Of a stretch of 64,000 nt of DNA, positions 8,769 to 18,798 are shown piece after piece; the first letter of the stretch is position 1, and each line of letters starts with the position of its first letter. The notes beneath the pieces were generated by a model that did not search any database, was not told the origin of the DNA, and saw only the letters and a program-made list of their open reading frames with translations. Location: positions 1,302,001 through 1,366,000 of the forward strand of contig OZ244944.1 of the NCBI GenBank assembly GCA_965222335.1. Reading direction: 5' to 3'. Origin of the DNA: G965222335 sp965222335. Lineage in GTDB: Bacteria > Pseudomonadota > Gammaproteobacteria > Pseudomonadales > Halieaceae. The position numbers and the translations under genes were made by a program.

Positions 8769-9578
8769 ATGGCTTACGCCAGCGGCAAAATTGCGGTTAT
8801 CACCGGGGCGGGATCCGGCATCGGGCGGGCGCTGGCCCAGCATCTGCACGGGGCCGGCTGCGACCTGTACCTGTCGGATGTCGACAGCGCCGGACTGGCG
8901 CAGACCCGCGAGAGCCTGGGCGCTACGGCGCTGGTGGAGACGGCGGTGGTGGATGTCGCCGATCGCGAGGCCGTGAACCAGTGGGCCGGGCGTATCGCCG
9001 CGGCACGCGGTCACGTGGACATCGTGATCAACAATGCCGGGGTGGCCCTCGCCGAGCGCGTGGACCAGGCAAACTACGCGGATATCCAGTGGCTGATGGG
9101 GATCAATTTCTGGGGCGTGGTGCACGGCACCATGGCCTTCCTGCCGCTGCTGGAAAAAAGCGCGGCGGGGCACCTGGTCAACATCTCCTCGGTGTTCGGC
9201 ATCATCGGCGTGCCCACCCAGTCCGCTTACAATGCCGCCAAATTCGCCGTGCGCGGCTACACCGAGTCCCTGCGCCAGGAAATGGCCGGCAGCGGCCTGC
9301 ATGTCTGCTGCGTGCACCCGGGCGGCATTCGCACCAACATCGCCCGTCGCAGCCGCGGTGGCGGCGGTACCACGGCAGAGGAGCGGGGCGCGGAATTCGA
9401 GAAGTACGCCCGCACCTCGCCGGAAACCGCCGCGGCGCAGATCCTGCGCGCGATCGAAAAGCGCAAGAAGCGCCTGCTGATCGGCGCTGATGCCCGCTAT
9501 ATCTCACTGATCGCGCGCCTGTTCCCGGCGAACTACCCTGCCCTGCTGCCGGGACTGGGCAAGCTCGAACAGCCATGA
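8769..9578 (+). CDS. SDR family oxidoreductase
   Basis: Classical short-chain dehydrogenase of 269 residues from the ATG at 8769, preceded by GGGAG; the open frame reaches further upstream without support. Seen: cofactor motif TGAGSGIG at residues 13-20, NNAG near 89, and the catalytic S, YNAAK tetrad in the NISSVFG / SAYNAAKFA region. The C-terminal extension with KRLLIGADARYISLIARLFP resembles SDRs of uncertain substrate that are often found with lipid or xenobiotic genes. The stop overlaps the start of the MFS gene (ATGA), so the two are translationally coupled. Confidence 0.9.
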   Translation: MAYASGKIAVITGAGSGIGRALAQHLHGAGCDLYLSDVDSAGLAQTRESLGATALVETAVVDVADREAVNQWAGRIAAARGHVDIVINNAGVALAERVDQANYADIQWLMGINFWGVVHGTMAFLPLLEKSAAGHLVNISSVFGIIGVPTQSAYNAAKFAVRGYTESLRQEMAGSGLHVCCVHPGGIRTNIARRSRGGGGTTAEERGAEFEKYARTSPETAAAQILRAIEKRKKRLLIGADARYISLIARLFPANYPALLPGLGKLEQP

Positions 9579-10789
9579 CCCCAGCGCCGCCCGCCCCCGA
9601 TTCCCTGACCCTGGGGACGCGCCAGACGACGGTACTGATCCTGGCGCTGATGGCCACCGGCATCGGCCAGTCGCTGGTGTTCGCGATCCTCGCCCCCCTG
9701 GGGCGGGAAGTGAACCTGGGGGAACTGCAGATCACCTCGATCATCGCGGTCTCCGCGCTGGTGTTCGCCCTGGCCTCGCCCCACTGGGGCCGGCTGAGTG
9801 ACCGCACCGGGCGCAAACCCATCATCATCACCGGGCTCGCGGGCTACACCGTCGGCACCCTGTTTTTCACCAGCGCCTTTTACCTGGGCCTGCTCGGCAT
9901 GGTGACGGGCACGGCCCTGTACGCCCTGCTGCTGGCGACCCGCTGCAGCCAGTCCATGGTGATGTCGGCCACGAACCCCTCCAGCACCGCCTACGCCGCC
10001 GATCACAGCTCCCCCGAGAACCGCACCCGGACCATGGCCCGCCTGGGTACGGCGAACAGCCTCGGTACCATACTCGGCCCGGCGGTGAGCGGCGCCCTGG
10101 CGACCTTTGGCCTGCTGGCGCCCCTGTACTTCGCCGCGGGCCTGGCGGCGGTCGCCGCCCTGATGGTCTGGCGCCAGCTGCCGAAAATACCCCGGCAGGC
10201 GCTGAAACCGCGCCACCTGCGGGTGCGGCTGCGCTTCCGCGACCCGCGGGTCCGCCACTACCTCGCCACCGCCATCGGTCTGTTCGTCGGTTTCTCCGGG
10301 ATCCAGCAGACCCTGGGCTTCCTGCTACAGGACAAACTGGCACTCAGCGGGATCGAGACCGCCCAGCTCACCGGCGCCGCGCTGATGATCTCCGCCCTGT
10401 TTACCTTCGGTGTGCAGGTCACGGTGATGCAGCGCCTGCAAATAGCACCCCTGCGGATTCTGCAGCTGGGCCTGCTGTCGATGCTCTGCGGTGCGGCGGT
10501 GATCGCCGGCTTCGAGCGCTTTGCAGTCCTGGCGGTGGGCATGGCCTTCCTCGGCATCGGCCTGGGCCTGTGCGTCCCCGCCATCGCCGCCGGTGCCTCC
10601 CTGGCCGTCAGCACCGAGGAACAGGGCGCCGTCGCCGGCATGGTCAGCGCCTGCCCCGCACTGGGCTTCGTCGTCGGCCCCATCTGCGCCGGCTTCCTCT
10701 ACCAGATCCACGGCCCCCTCGCCGCCCTGTTCTCAGCCACCGTCTTCTTCGCGGTTCTGGTTTCCCTCACCCTGCACGCCCGAAAGTAG
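9575..10789 (+). CDS. MFS transporter
   Basis: Major facilitator superfamily permease of 404 residues with about 12 hydrophobic segments. The loop motif A between helices 2 and 3 is seen as GRLSDRTGRKP. It resembles the drug:H+ antiporter/exporter subfamilies, but the substrate cannot be read from sequence. It overlaps the upstream SDR by 4 bases, so it probably exports or imports the substrate or product of that enzyme. A hairpin follows at 10814-10868. Confidence 0.9.
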   Translation: MTPAPPAPDSLTLGTRQTTVLILALMATGIGQSLVFAILAPLGREVNLGELQITSIIAVSALVFALASPHWGRLSDRTGRKPIIITGLAGYTVGTLFFTSAFYLGLLGMVTGTALYALLLATRCSQSMVMSATNPSSTAYAADHSSPENRTRTMARLGTANSLGTILGPAVSGALATFGLLAPLYFAAGLAAVAALMVWRQLPKIPRQALKPRHLRVRLRFRDPRVRHYLATAIGLFVGFSGIQQTLGFLLQDKLALSGIETAQLTGAALMISALFTFGVQVTVMQRLQIAPLRILQLGLLSMLCGAAVIAGFERFAVLAVGMAFLGIGLGLCVPAIAAGASLAVSTEEQGAVAGMVSACPALGFVVGPICAGFLYQIHGPLAALFSATVFFAVLVSLTLHARK

Positions 10790-10813
10790 CGCTCCTCTGC
10801 CAGAATCGCTAAG

Positions 10814-10868
10814 AAATGGGGACGGATACCAATTTTTTCCGGTAAAAAAAGGGTATCCGTCCCCAATT
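10814..10868. terminator. Long palindromic hairpin between convergent genes (repeat-like)
   Basis: Outer arms TGGGGACGGATACC (10817-10830) and GGTATCCGTCCCCA (10852-10865) are perfectly complementary, and the inside is also complementary (AATTTTTT against the AAAAAAA run), giving a near-complete hairpin with T-runs. It lies 27 bases after the MFS stop and directly against the thioesterase stop, so it can terminate both. The GGGGACGG style of arm resembles dispersed palindromes seen elsewhere in gammaproteobacteria, so it may also be a mobile repeat. Confidence 0.7.
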
Positions 10869-10869
10869 T

Positions 10870-11295
10870 TCAGGGTTGGATGGCGGCGAGGGCGGTGCGC
10901 AGGGGGGCGGGGATGGGGACGGGTTTATTGCTGGCGCGGTCGACGAAGACGTGGACGAAGTGACCGTGGGCAGCGGCGGTCTCGGCGCCCTGGCGGAAGA
11001 TGCCGATGCCGTAGCGCACGGAGCTGTTGCCGAGTTTGTCCACCCGCAGGCCCGCCTCGATCGGCTCGGGGTAGCTGAGGGGGGCGTGGTACTCACAGCC
11101 GGAGCTGACCACGAAGCCAACCACGTCGCCGGCGTGGATATCCAGATTGCCCTCTTCGATCAGGTAGCGGTTAGCGGCGGAATCGAAGTAGGCGTAGTAA
11201 ATGACGTTATTGATGTGACCGTAGATATCGTTGTCCGACCAGCGCGTGGACAGGGGGTAGAAGTGCCGGTAGTCACCGCGTTGCGGGGCGCTCAT
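10870..11295 (-). CDS. Acyl-CoA thioesterase, 4HBT hotdog fold
   Basis: Single-hotdog thioesterase of 141 residues that would hydrolyse an acyl- or aryl-CoA. The family motif RWSDNDIYGHINNVIYYAYF (about residues 18-37) carries the catalytic Asp of the 4-hydroxybenzoyl-CoA thioesterase type. It starts within the last 4 bases of the iron alcohol dehydrogenase and is the last gene of the minus-strand operon. It probably releases CoA from pathway intermediates. Confidence 0.9.
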   Translation of the reverse strand: MSAPQRGDYRHFYPLSTRWSDNDIYGHINNVIYYAYFDSAANRYLIEEGNLDIHAGDVVGFVVSSGCEYHAPLSYPEPIEAGLRVDKLGNSSVRYGIGIFRQGAETAAAHGHFVHVFVDRASNKPVPIPAPLRTALAAIQP

Positions 11296-12461
11296 GCCGC
11301 GTCTCCGTAGGCGGCGCGGTAGATGGCCAGGGCGTCAGCCTCGCTGACCTCCCGCGGATTGTTGACCAGCAGGCGCTGCTGCAGCATGGCGTCCGCCGCC
11401 AGCCGCGGCAGGTCCTGCTCCGGCACCTTCGCTTTGGCCAGGGTGGCGGGTAGCGCCAGTTCGTCGATCAGCTGGCGCAGGGCCGCAATCATCGCTGCCG
11501 TGCGGGCCTCGTCACCGCCGCTGAGCGGCGCGCCCACCACCAGTTCCGCCAGCTCAGCGTACAAAGGTGCGGCGGCGGGGGCATTGAATTCCAGCACGCT
11601 GGGCAGGACCAGAGAATTACTCAGGCCGTGGGGTATATGGTAGTGCCCTCCCAGGGGGTAGGCCAGGGCGTGCACGGCAGCTACCGGCGCGTTGGCGAAG
11701 GCCTGGCCCGCGAGGCAGGCGCCGAGCAGCATCCCGGCCCGGGCATCGGCGTCCTCCCCGTGGATCACCGCCCGCCGGATATTGGCGGTCAGCAGCCGCA
11801 GGGCCTCCCGCGCGAGGTTGTCCGACACCGGGTTTTTCTTCAGTTTCGAGGTGTAGGCCTCAATCGCGTGCACCATGGCGTCGACGCCGGTCATCGCGGT
11901 CACCGCCGGCGGCAGGCCCAGGGTCAGGTCCGCGTCCAGCACGGCCACGTCCGGCAGCAAGATCGCCGAGGAAACCCCGGCCTTGGTGGTCTCACCGGTG
12001 GTGACAATGGCGACCGGCGTGACCTCGGAACCGGTGCCCGCGGTCGTGGGCACCAGGATCAGCGGCAGGCGTCCGCCACTGACCTGATCAACGCCGTAGA
12101 GGTCTCCGAGGGGCCGCTCACCCTTGAGTAATACCGCGACCACCTTGGCCACGTCCATGGAGCTGCCACCACCCACCGCAATCACGCCATCCACGCCGGC
12201 TGACCTGCCGGCATCCGCCGCCGCCAGTACCGTCGCCTCTGGCGGATCCTCCCGCACCTGGTCGAACAGGGTGGTTGCCACGCCCGCCGCCTGCAGGGCC
12301 TCGAGCACCGGCTGCACCAGGCCGATGGCCACCAGGCCGGGATCGGTGACCAGCAGGGGGTGGCGCATGCCCAGGCGCTCGCAGCTCGCCGCCAGGGTCA
12401 GGGCGCTGCCCCGGGCGCACAGGATCTGGGGGACGGTGTTGAAGGTGAAAGGCTGCATCAC
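11292..12461 (-). CDS. Iron-containing alcohol dehydrogenase
   Basis: Group III (Fe-ADH) NAD(P)-dependent dehydrogenase of 389 residues. The nucleotide motif GGGSSMD is at 97-103. Metal ligands by family alignment are D194 and H198 (GVDAMVHAIEAYTS), H264 and H278 (AAVHALAYPLGGHYHIPHG). The substrate is an alcohol or aldehyde of unknown chain; maleylacetate reductase is a relative but less likely in this context. It is 2 bases from the upstream quinone oxidoreductase and overlaps the thioesterase, so it belongs to the same operon. Confidence 0.92.
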   Translation of the reverse strand: MMQPFTFNTVPQILCARGSALTLAASCERLGMRHPLLVTDPGLVAIGLVQPVLEALQAAGVATTLFDQVREDPPEATVLAAADAGRSAGVDGVIAVGGGSSMDVAKVVAVLLKGERPLGDLYGVDQVSGGRLPLILVPTTAGTGSEVTPVAIVTTGETTKAGVSSAILLPDVAVLDADLTLGLPPAVTAMTGVDAMVHAIEAYTSKLKKNPVSDNLAREALRLLTANIRRAVIHGEDADARAGMLLGACLAGQAFANAPVAAVHALAYPLGGHYHIPHGLSNSLVLPSVLEFNAPAAAPLYAELAELVVGAPLSGGDEARTAAMIAALRQLIDELALPATLAKAKVPEQDLPRLAADAMLQQRLLVNNPREVSEADALAIYRAAYGDAA

Positions 12462-12463
12462 CG

Positions 12464-13447
12464 CTACTCCTGGTTGGTCAGGATCACTTTACCGCGAGCG
12501 CGGCGCTCGATCATGCAATTGTAGGCCGCCTCGTACTCCGCCAGCGGGAACAGGTCGGTGACCACCGGGTTGAGCTTGCCCTCGGCGAAGTACTGCCACA
12601 GCGCCTTGATATTGGCGAGGTTGGTCTCGGGCTCTTCCATGGTGAAGCGCCCCCAGAAAACCCCGACCAGGGAGCAGCCCTTGAGCAGGGTGAGGTTCAG
12701 GGGAATCTCGGGAATGGGACCGCTGGCGAAACCGATCACCAGGTAGCGCCCCTTCCAGGCCATGCTGCGTACCGCGGGTTCGGCGTAATCGCCGCCCACC
12801 GGGTCGTAGACCACGTCCACACCCTTGCCCCCGGTCAGGGCCTTGACCCTGTCCTTGAGAGACTCCTCGCTATAGTTGATCACCTCGTCCGCGCCCATCT
12901 GCCTGCACAGCTCGAGTTTCTCGTCGGTGCTGGCCGCGGCGATCACCCGCGCGCCCAGCAGCTTGCCGAGCTCGATCGCAGTCACCCCCACGCCACCGGC
13001 GGCACCGAGCACCAGCAGGGTCTCGCCCGGCTGGATCTGGGCGCGCTGCACCAGCGCGTGGTAGGAGGTGAAGTAGGTAATCCCCACACCGGCCGCCTGC
13101 TCGAAGCTGAGGCCGTCGGGCATCGGGAATACCACCATCTCATTGGCAGCAACCTGTTCGGCAAAGGCGCCCCAGCCGACCATGGCGATCACCTTGTCGC
13201 CGGCCTTCACCCGGGTGACGTCCTTGCCCACCGCGGTCACCACGCCGGCACATTCGCCCCCGGTGACGAAGGGCATGTCGGGCTGGGTCTGGTACTTGCC
13301 CTGCATCATCAACACGTCGGGAAAATTGAGACCCGCCGCCCTGACCTCGATCAGGACCTCGTTGTCGGCGACCGCCGGTGCCGGCCAGTCGGTCTCCAGC
13401 ACCAGTTTGTCGGCGAGGCCGTGTTCCTTGCATACCACTGCTTTCAT
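12464..13447 (-). CDS. NADPH:quinone oxidoreductase-like MDR protein
   Basis: Zinc-free medium-chain dehydrogenase/reductase of 327 residues. Visible: the GroES-like half with NFPDVLMMQGKYQ, the cofactor motif VLGAAGGVGVTA around residue 146, and YDPVGGD. The family includes quinone reductases, acrylyl-CoA reductases and enoyl reductases; which applies here cannot be decided. It begins the second half of the operon, just after a palindromic repeat (13470-13534), and runs straight into the iron alcohol dehydrogenase. Confidence 0.9.
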   Translation of the reverse strand: MKAVVCKEHGLADKLVLETDWPAPAVADNEVLIEVRAAGLNFPDVLMMQGKYQTQPDMPFVTGGECAGVVTAVGKDVTRVKAGDKVIAMVGWGAFAEQVAANEMVVFPMPDGLSFEQAAGVGITYFTSYHALVQRAQIQPGETLLVLGAAGGVGVTAIELGKLLGARVIAAASTDEKLELCRQMGADEVINYSEESLKDRVKALTGGKGVDVVYDPVGGDYAEPAVRSMAWKGRYLVIGFASGPIPEIPLNLTLLKGCSLVGVFWGRFTMEEPETNLANIKALWQYFAEGKLNPVVTDLFPLAEYEAAYNCMIERRARGKVILTNQE

Positions 13448-13469
13448 CTATGGCTCCATTATTCAATGC

Positions 13470-13534
13470 GTAGGGTCGAATTCATTCGACCAAGGCGCGT
13501 AGACCGGTCACCGGTCGAATGAATTCGACCCTAC
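13470..13534. repeat. Inverted pair of GTAGGGTCGAATTCATTCGACC palindromes
   Basis: A 22-base unit (13470-13491) is repeated as its exact reverse complement at 13513-13534, 21 bases apart. Each unit is itself almost palindromic around GAATTC. A related single unit, with GGCC in place of GTCC-type positions, lies at 40198-40225. The arrangement resembles REP/BIME elements. It lies between the thiolase stop and the oxidoreductase start and could stabilise or separate the two halves of the operon transcript. Confidence 0.8.
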
Positions 13535-13554
13535 AGAGATACCGGGACAGGCGC

Positions 13555-14733
13555 TCAGGCGACCTCGAACAGGCCGGCAGCGCCCATGCCACCGCCCACG
13601 CACATGGTCACCACCACGTACTTGACGCCGCGGCGCTTGCCCTCGATCAGGGCGTGGCCGATCATGCGCGAGCCACTCATGCCGTAGGGATGGCCCACCG
13701 AGATCGCCCCGCCATTGACGTTGAGCTTGTCATTGTCGATCCCCAGCTTGTCGCGGCAGTAAATCACCTGCACCGCAAAAGCCTCGTTCAGCTCCCACAG
13801 GCCGATATCGTCCACCGACAGGCCGTGCTGCTGCAACAGCCTGGGTACCGCGAATACCGGGCCGATGCCCATCTCGTCCGGTTCACAGCCGGCCACCGCG
13901 ATGCCGCGGTAGTAGCCCAGGGGCTGCAGGCCCTTCTGCTCCGCGAGCTTGGCATCCATGACCACCTGGGCCGAGGAGCCATCGGACAGCTGGGAGGCAT
14001 TGCCGGCGGTAATGGTGCCACCTTCGATCACGGTCTTCAGACCCGCCAGGCCCTCCGCCGTGGTCGCGCGCAGGCCCTCGTCGGCGTCCACCGTGGCTTC
14101 GGCTTCGGACTGCTCACCGGTTTCCTTGTTCCAGATAATGCGGTTACAGGTCACCGGCACCAGTTCATCGGCAAACTTGCCGGCTTCCTGGGCAGCGCCA
14201 GTGCGCTGCTGGGACTGCAGACCGTACTCGTCCATCGCCTCGCGGGTGATGCCGTAGCGCTTGGCCACGACCTCGGCGGTCTGCAGCATCGGCATGTGGA
14301 TATCCGGGTGCATCGCCAGCAGCTCCTCGTCCGCCGCGCGGTGCAGGTTCATGTGCTCGTTCTGCACCAGGGAAATGGACTCCAGGCCGCCGCCCACCAC
14401 GCAGCTCATACCGTCATCGATAATCTGCTTGGCCGCGGTGGCCACCGCCATCAGCCCCGACGAGCACTGGCGATCCAGGGTCATCCCCGACACGGTCACC
14501 GGCAGGCCGGCGCGCAGCGCAATCTGGCGCGCGATGTTGCTGCCGGTAGCGCCCTGCTGCAGGGCGCAACCCATGATCACGTCATCCACTTCGGCAGGGT
14601 CGATACCCGCGCGCTTGACCGCCTCGGCGACCGAGGCGGCGCCCAGGCTGGCGCCCCCGAAATTGTTGAAACCGCCGCGATAGGCCTTGGCGATCGGGGT
14701 GCGGGCCGTGGCCACAATCACTGCTTCTTTCAT
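13555..14733 (-). CDS. Acetyl-CoA C-acyltransferase (thiolase)
   Basis: Thiolytic last step of beta-oxidation. The 392 residues match family length. The acyl-accepting Cys is C90 in RQCSSG; H348 in SVGHPYG and C378 in MCVGGGMGAAG complete the active site. It lies 13 bases after the SDR gene in the maoC-SDR-thiolase run, so its substrate is expected to be the 3-ketoacyl-CoA made by that SDR. Confidence 0.95.
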   Translation of the reverse strand: MKEAVIVATARTPIAKAYRGGFNNFGGASLGAASVAEAVKRAGIDPAEVDDVIMGCALQQGATGSNIARQIALRAGLPVTVSGMTLDRQCSSGLMAVATAAKQIIDDGMSCVVGGGLESISLVQNEHMNLHRAADEELLAMHPDIHMPMLQTAEVVAKRYGITREAMDEYGLQSQQRTGAAQEAGKFADELVPVTCNRIIWNKETGEQSEAEATVDADEGLRATTAEGLAGLKTVIEGGTITAGNASQLSDGSSAQVVMDAKLAEQKGLQPLGYYRGIAVAGCEPDEMGIGPVFAVPRLLQQHGLSVDDIGLWELNEAFAVQVIYCRDKLGIDNDKLNVNGGAISVGHPYGMSGSRMIGHALIEGKRRGVKYVVVTMCVGGGMGAAGLFEVA

Positions 14734-14746
14734 AATACTGCTCCGT

Positions 14747-15667
14747 TTAATCCAGTTTGATGCCCAGGCCTTCAGCCGCCACCGTGAGCATTTTCAGCGA
14801 CTGCTCGAAGCCGCCTTTCAACTCTTTCGCACTGTCGCCGTTGTTGATCTGGTCCCAGTGCGCTGCAATACCCTCCGGGGTCTGCTCGTCGGGCTGCAGC
14901 CACACGCTCTCGGTCTCGACGATCTTGGCTACCGAGAAGCCACCCGCACCCGCGCAAAGAATGGTGCGGTTGGGAGCGTCCTCTGCCACCAGGTAAAGCA
15001 CCGCGGGGGTCACGGTTTCCGGGGTCAGCAGCTCGAAGGCCTTCTCCGGCAGCAGGCCCTCTGTCATCCGGGTGCCCGCAGTGGGAGCCAGGGCGTTGAC
15101 CCGGATGTTGTACTTGGCGCCTTCCTGCACCAGGGTATTCATCGCCCCGACCACGCCCATCTTCGCGGCGCCGTAGTTGGTCTGGCCAAAATTGCCGTAA
15201 AGGCCACTGGAGGAGCTGGTAAACACGATTCGGCCATACTCCTGCTCGCGCATGATTTCCCAGCAGGCCTTGGTGCAGTTGATGCTGCCCATCAGGTGCA
15301 CATCCAGCACCAGCTGGAAGTCTTCCAGAGAGCCCTTGGCAAAGCTCTTGTCACGCAGGATGCCGGCGTTGTTGACCAGGATGTCTACCCGGCCCCAGGT
15401 GTCCACGGCCTGTTGCACCATGGCCTGCACCTCGTCGAACTTGGCGACGTTGGCGCCGTTGGCGACGGCTTCGCCGCCGGCGGCTTCGATTTCCGCCACT
15501 ACGGCCTGGGCCGCCTCGCTGGAGGCCCCGGTGCCATCCTTGCTGCCACCGAGATCATTCACCACGACTTTGGCACCGCGCTCGGCCAGGGCCAGGGCGT
15601 GACAGCGACCGAGGCCCTGCCCCGCGCCGGTTACTATCGCCACCTTGCCGTCATATCGAATCGTCAT
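14747..15667 (-). CDS. SDR, (3R)-hydroxyacyl-CoA dehydrogenase (MFE-2/17beta-HSD4 type)
   Basis: 306-residue short-chain dehydrogenase resembling the dehydrogenase part of peroxisomal multifunctional enzyme type 2. Seen: TGAGQGLGR cofactor motif, VVVNDLGGSKDG after beta-strand 2 (characteristic of this subgroup), NNAG, and a Ser-Tyr-Lys triad in TSSSSGLYGNFGQTNYGAAK. A C-terminal extension of about 60 residues follows the SDR core. With the adjacent MaoC hydratase and thiolase it completes an (R)-specific beta-oxidation cycle, the stereochemistry used for sterol side chains and branched acyl-CoAs as well as ordinary lipids. Confidence 0.9.
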   Translation of the reverse strand: MTIRYDGKVAIVTGAGQGLGRCHALALAERGAKVVVNDLGGSKDGTGASSEAAQAVVAEIEAAGGEAVANGANVAKFDEVQAMVQQAVDTWGRVDILVNNAGILRDKSFAKGSLEDFQLVLDVHLMGSINCTKACWEIMREQEYGRIVFTSSSSGLYGNFGQTNYGAAKMGVVGAMNTLVQEGAKYNIRVNALAPTAGTRMTEGLLPEKAFELLTPETVTPAVLYLVAEDAPNRTILCAGAGGFSVAKIVETESVWLQPDEQTPEGIAAHWDQINNGDSAKELKGGFEQSLKMLTVAAEGLGIKLD

Positions 15668-15699
15668 ACCTGTTGTCCTCTACTGATAATTGAGTTGAT

Positions 15700-16164
15700 T
15701 TACCCGGTGACGACCATGGACAGCCATTCCGCGACCAGGGCCGGCGTCTCCTCACCCTCTATCTCTACCGAGATCGCCTGGGTCATAAGGAAACGGGAAT
15801 CGTCTTTCTGCTCCACGTCCTGCAACTCGACGTGGGCGCGCACGCGCTTGCCGGCGCGCACAGGGGCCAGGAAGCGCACCTTGTTAAAGCCGTAGTTGAT
15901 ACCCATCACCACGTTTTCTGGCAGGATGCCGTCGTCCTCGCACATCTTGACCAGCATGGACAGGGTCAGGAAACCGTGGGCGATGGTGCCGCCAAAAGGT
16001 GTCTGCGCCGCTTTCTCCTCGTCGATGTGGATAAACTGGAAGTCTTCTGTGCAATCGGCGAAGGCGTTGATCCGTTTCTGGTCAATGGTCACCCAGGGTC
16101 CCGGTTCGTAACGGGTGCCTTTCTGCTCCAGTAGCTTGTCTTTGGGAATAATCTTCACCGCCAT
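15700..16164 (-). CDS. MaoC family (R)-specific enoyl-CoA hydratase
   Basis: Hotdog-fold hydratase of 154 residues. The hydratase-2 motif is intact: D41 and H46 in DFQFIH align with the catalytic Asp/His of PhaJ, and FGGTIAHGFLTLSML follows. First gene of the operon, 91 bases from the centre of the palindromic promoter at 16255-16283. With the next two genes it would turn an enoyl-CoA into 3-keto product through the (R)-hydroxy intermediate. Confidence 0.93.
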   Translation of the reverse strand: MAVKIIPKDKLLEQKGTRYEPGPWVTIDQKRINAFADCTEDFQFIHIDEEKAAQTPFGGTIAHGFLTLSMLVKMCEDDGILPENVVMGINYGFNKVRFLAPVRAGKRVRAHVELQDVEQKDDSRFLMTQAISVEIEGEETPALVAEWLSMVVTG

Positions 16165-16254
16165 GGTTTGCTCCTCGAAGTGGGCGTGATTGCGCTGACA
16201 TCAGTCTAGCCCAGGCGAGGCGAATGGAACGCTGCCCGGGCAAAAAGGGATTTG

Positions 16255-16283
16255 AACATACAGTATGTATTCCTTCCCTTCAA
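16255..16283 (-). promoter_or_regulatory. Promoter with palindromic operator for the maoC operon
   Basis: On the minus strand: -35 TTGAAG (16278-16283), 17-base spacer, -10 TATGTT (16255-16260). The palindrome ACATACAGTATGT (16256-16268) overlaps the -10, the classic position for a repressor such as a TetR-type protein. The surrounding 46 bases are almost the same as at 22999-23027, including spacing. The predicted start of transcription is near 16247, giving a leader of about 80 bases. Confidence 0.65.
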
Positions 16284-16347
16284 GTATTTCCCGGGCCTGG
16301 GCGGCCTGCTAAGCTGATGCAAACCGGCACGCGCGGAGAACCAGATA

Positions 16348-17490
16348 ATGACCGCCAGCGAGTATCAGCCACCGGAAGCGCTGCTGCGACAGCTACTGCA
16401 GCGCGCCGCCGGGGATGCGCCCGACCCCGAACCCTGTCACGAGCGGATCGCGGTGGAGGCCTATACCGACCCCGAGCGCTTCGAGCGCGAGCATGCACGG
16501 CTGATTCTGCAGCAGCCCCAGCTGATCGGGCACGAATCGCAACTGCCGGCGCCCGGCGACAGCCTGGTTTTCGACTGGCTGGGATTGCCCCTGGTGACCC
16601 TGCGCGACCGGGACGGTGAGCTAGGCACCTTTATGAACGTCTGCCGCCACCGCGGCATGCGCCTGCTGCAGGAGGAAGGCCAGACCCATATCCGCTCCCT
16701 GGTCTGCCCCTACCACCAGTGGACCTACGGGCTGGACGGCGCCCTGCGCAACATACCCCGGGCGGAGAGCTTCAGCGACCTGGACCCGGCGGACCACGGC
16801 CTGCTGCGGCTGCCCACCGAGGTCCGCCAGGGCCTGATCTGGGTACAGGGCACCCCGGGGGAAAGCATGGCTGTCGACCGGCACCTGGGTGACCTGGCCA
16901 CAGACTTTGCGCGCTTCGGCCTCGCGGATTACCGCTACTGTCGACAGAAGGTGCGCCGCATCCGCTGCAACTGGAAACTGATCCAGGACGCCTTCCTCGA
17001 CGGCTACCACGTGGTGCGCCTGCACAAGCACACCGTGGGCCCCTTCTTCGCCGACGCCCTCGCAGAGTCGGACGTGCACGGCCGGCATATTCGCTCGGCG
17101 GTAGCCCGCCATGAATTGTTCGAGATGCTGGAAGATGCACACATCGCGCCCGACCTGCGCCGCCACGCTACCTTTTCCTACACCCTGTTTCCCAACGTGG
17201 TGCTGATCTTCCACCCGGAGTACATCAGCCTGATCAGCCTGTTTCCCATCAGCGCGGACGAGACCACCTTTGTGCACGGCATGCTGGCACCGGCGACCTC
17301 CACGGCGGACAGCGACCACTTCGACCGCTCTTTTGAGCTGATCGATAGCGGCGTGTTCGCAGCAGAGGATATTTTCGTCTCCGAGGGGACCCAGCGCGGG
17401 CTGCGCTCCGGGGCCAATACGCACCTGCACTTCGGCGCCCTGGAGGCGCCGGCGGCGCAGTTTCAGCGCATTATCGAGGAGGCGCTGTAG
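16348..17490 (+). CDS. Rieske non-haem iron ring-hydroxylating oxygenase, alpha subunit
   Basis: 380-residue oxygenase component. Rieske [2Fe-2S] ligands: C99, H101, C120, H123 (CRHRG and CPYHQW). Mononuclear iron site: D218, H221, H226 within LDGYHVVRLH. Such enzymes hydroxylate aromatic or steroid-like rings with electrons from a reductase or ferredoxin. No beta subunit, ferredoxin or reductase lies nearby, so partners must be encoded elsewhere. It stands alone on the plus strand between two minus-strand fatty-acyl operons. Substrate is not predictable. Confidence 0.9.
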   Translation: MTASEYQPPEALLRQLLQRAAGDAPDPEPCHERIAVEAYTDPERFEREHARLILQQPQLIGHESQLPAPGDSLVFDWLGLPLVTLRDRDGELGTFMNVCRHRGMRLLQEEGQTHIRSLVCPYHQWTYGLDGALRNIPRAESFSDLDPADHGLLRLPTEVRQGLIWVQGTPGESMAVDRHLGDLATDFARFGLADYRYCRQKVRRIRCNWKLIQDAFLDGYHVVRLHKHTVGPFFADALAESDVHGRHIRSAVARHELFEMLEDAHIAPDLRRHATFSYTLFPNVVLIFHPEYISLISLFPISADETTFVHGMLAPATSTADSDHFDRSFELIDSGVFAAEDIFVSEGTQRGLRSGANTHLHFGALEAPAAQFQRIIEEAL

Positions 17491-17510
17491 CGCCCCGCTA
17501 CGTCAGCCCC

Positions 17511-18764
<1,254 letters not shown>

Positions 18765-18798
18765 AATCGTCTCTCTCAGTCTGTGTTTCGAGGGGTGC

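Noticed and set aside
16256..16268. LexA box reading of ACATACAGTATGT
   Set aside because: It lacks the CTG-N10-CAG layout, and the genes it controls are fatty-acyl enzymes, not SOS genes.
16348..17490. Annotation as 3-ketosteroid 9-alpha-hydroxylase KshA
   Set aside because: Only general Rieske motifs can be read; no KshB or ring-degradation genes in the window.
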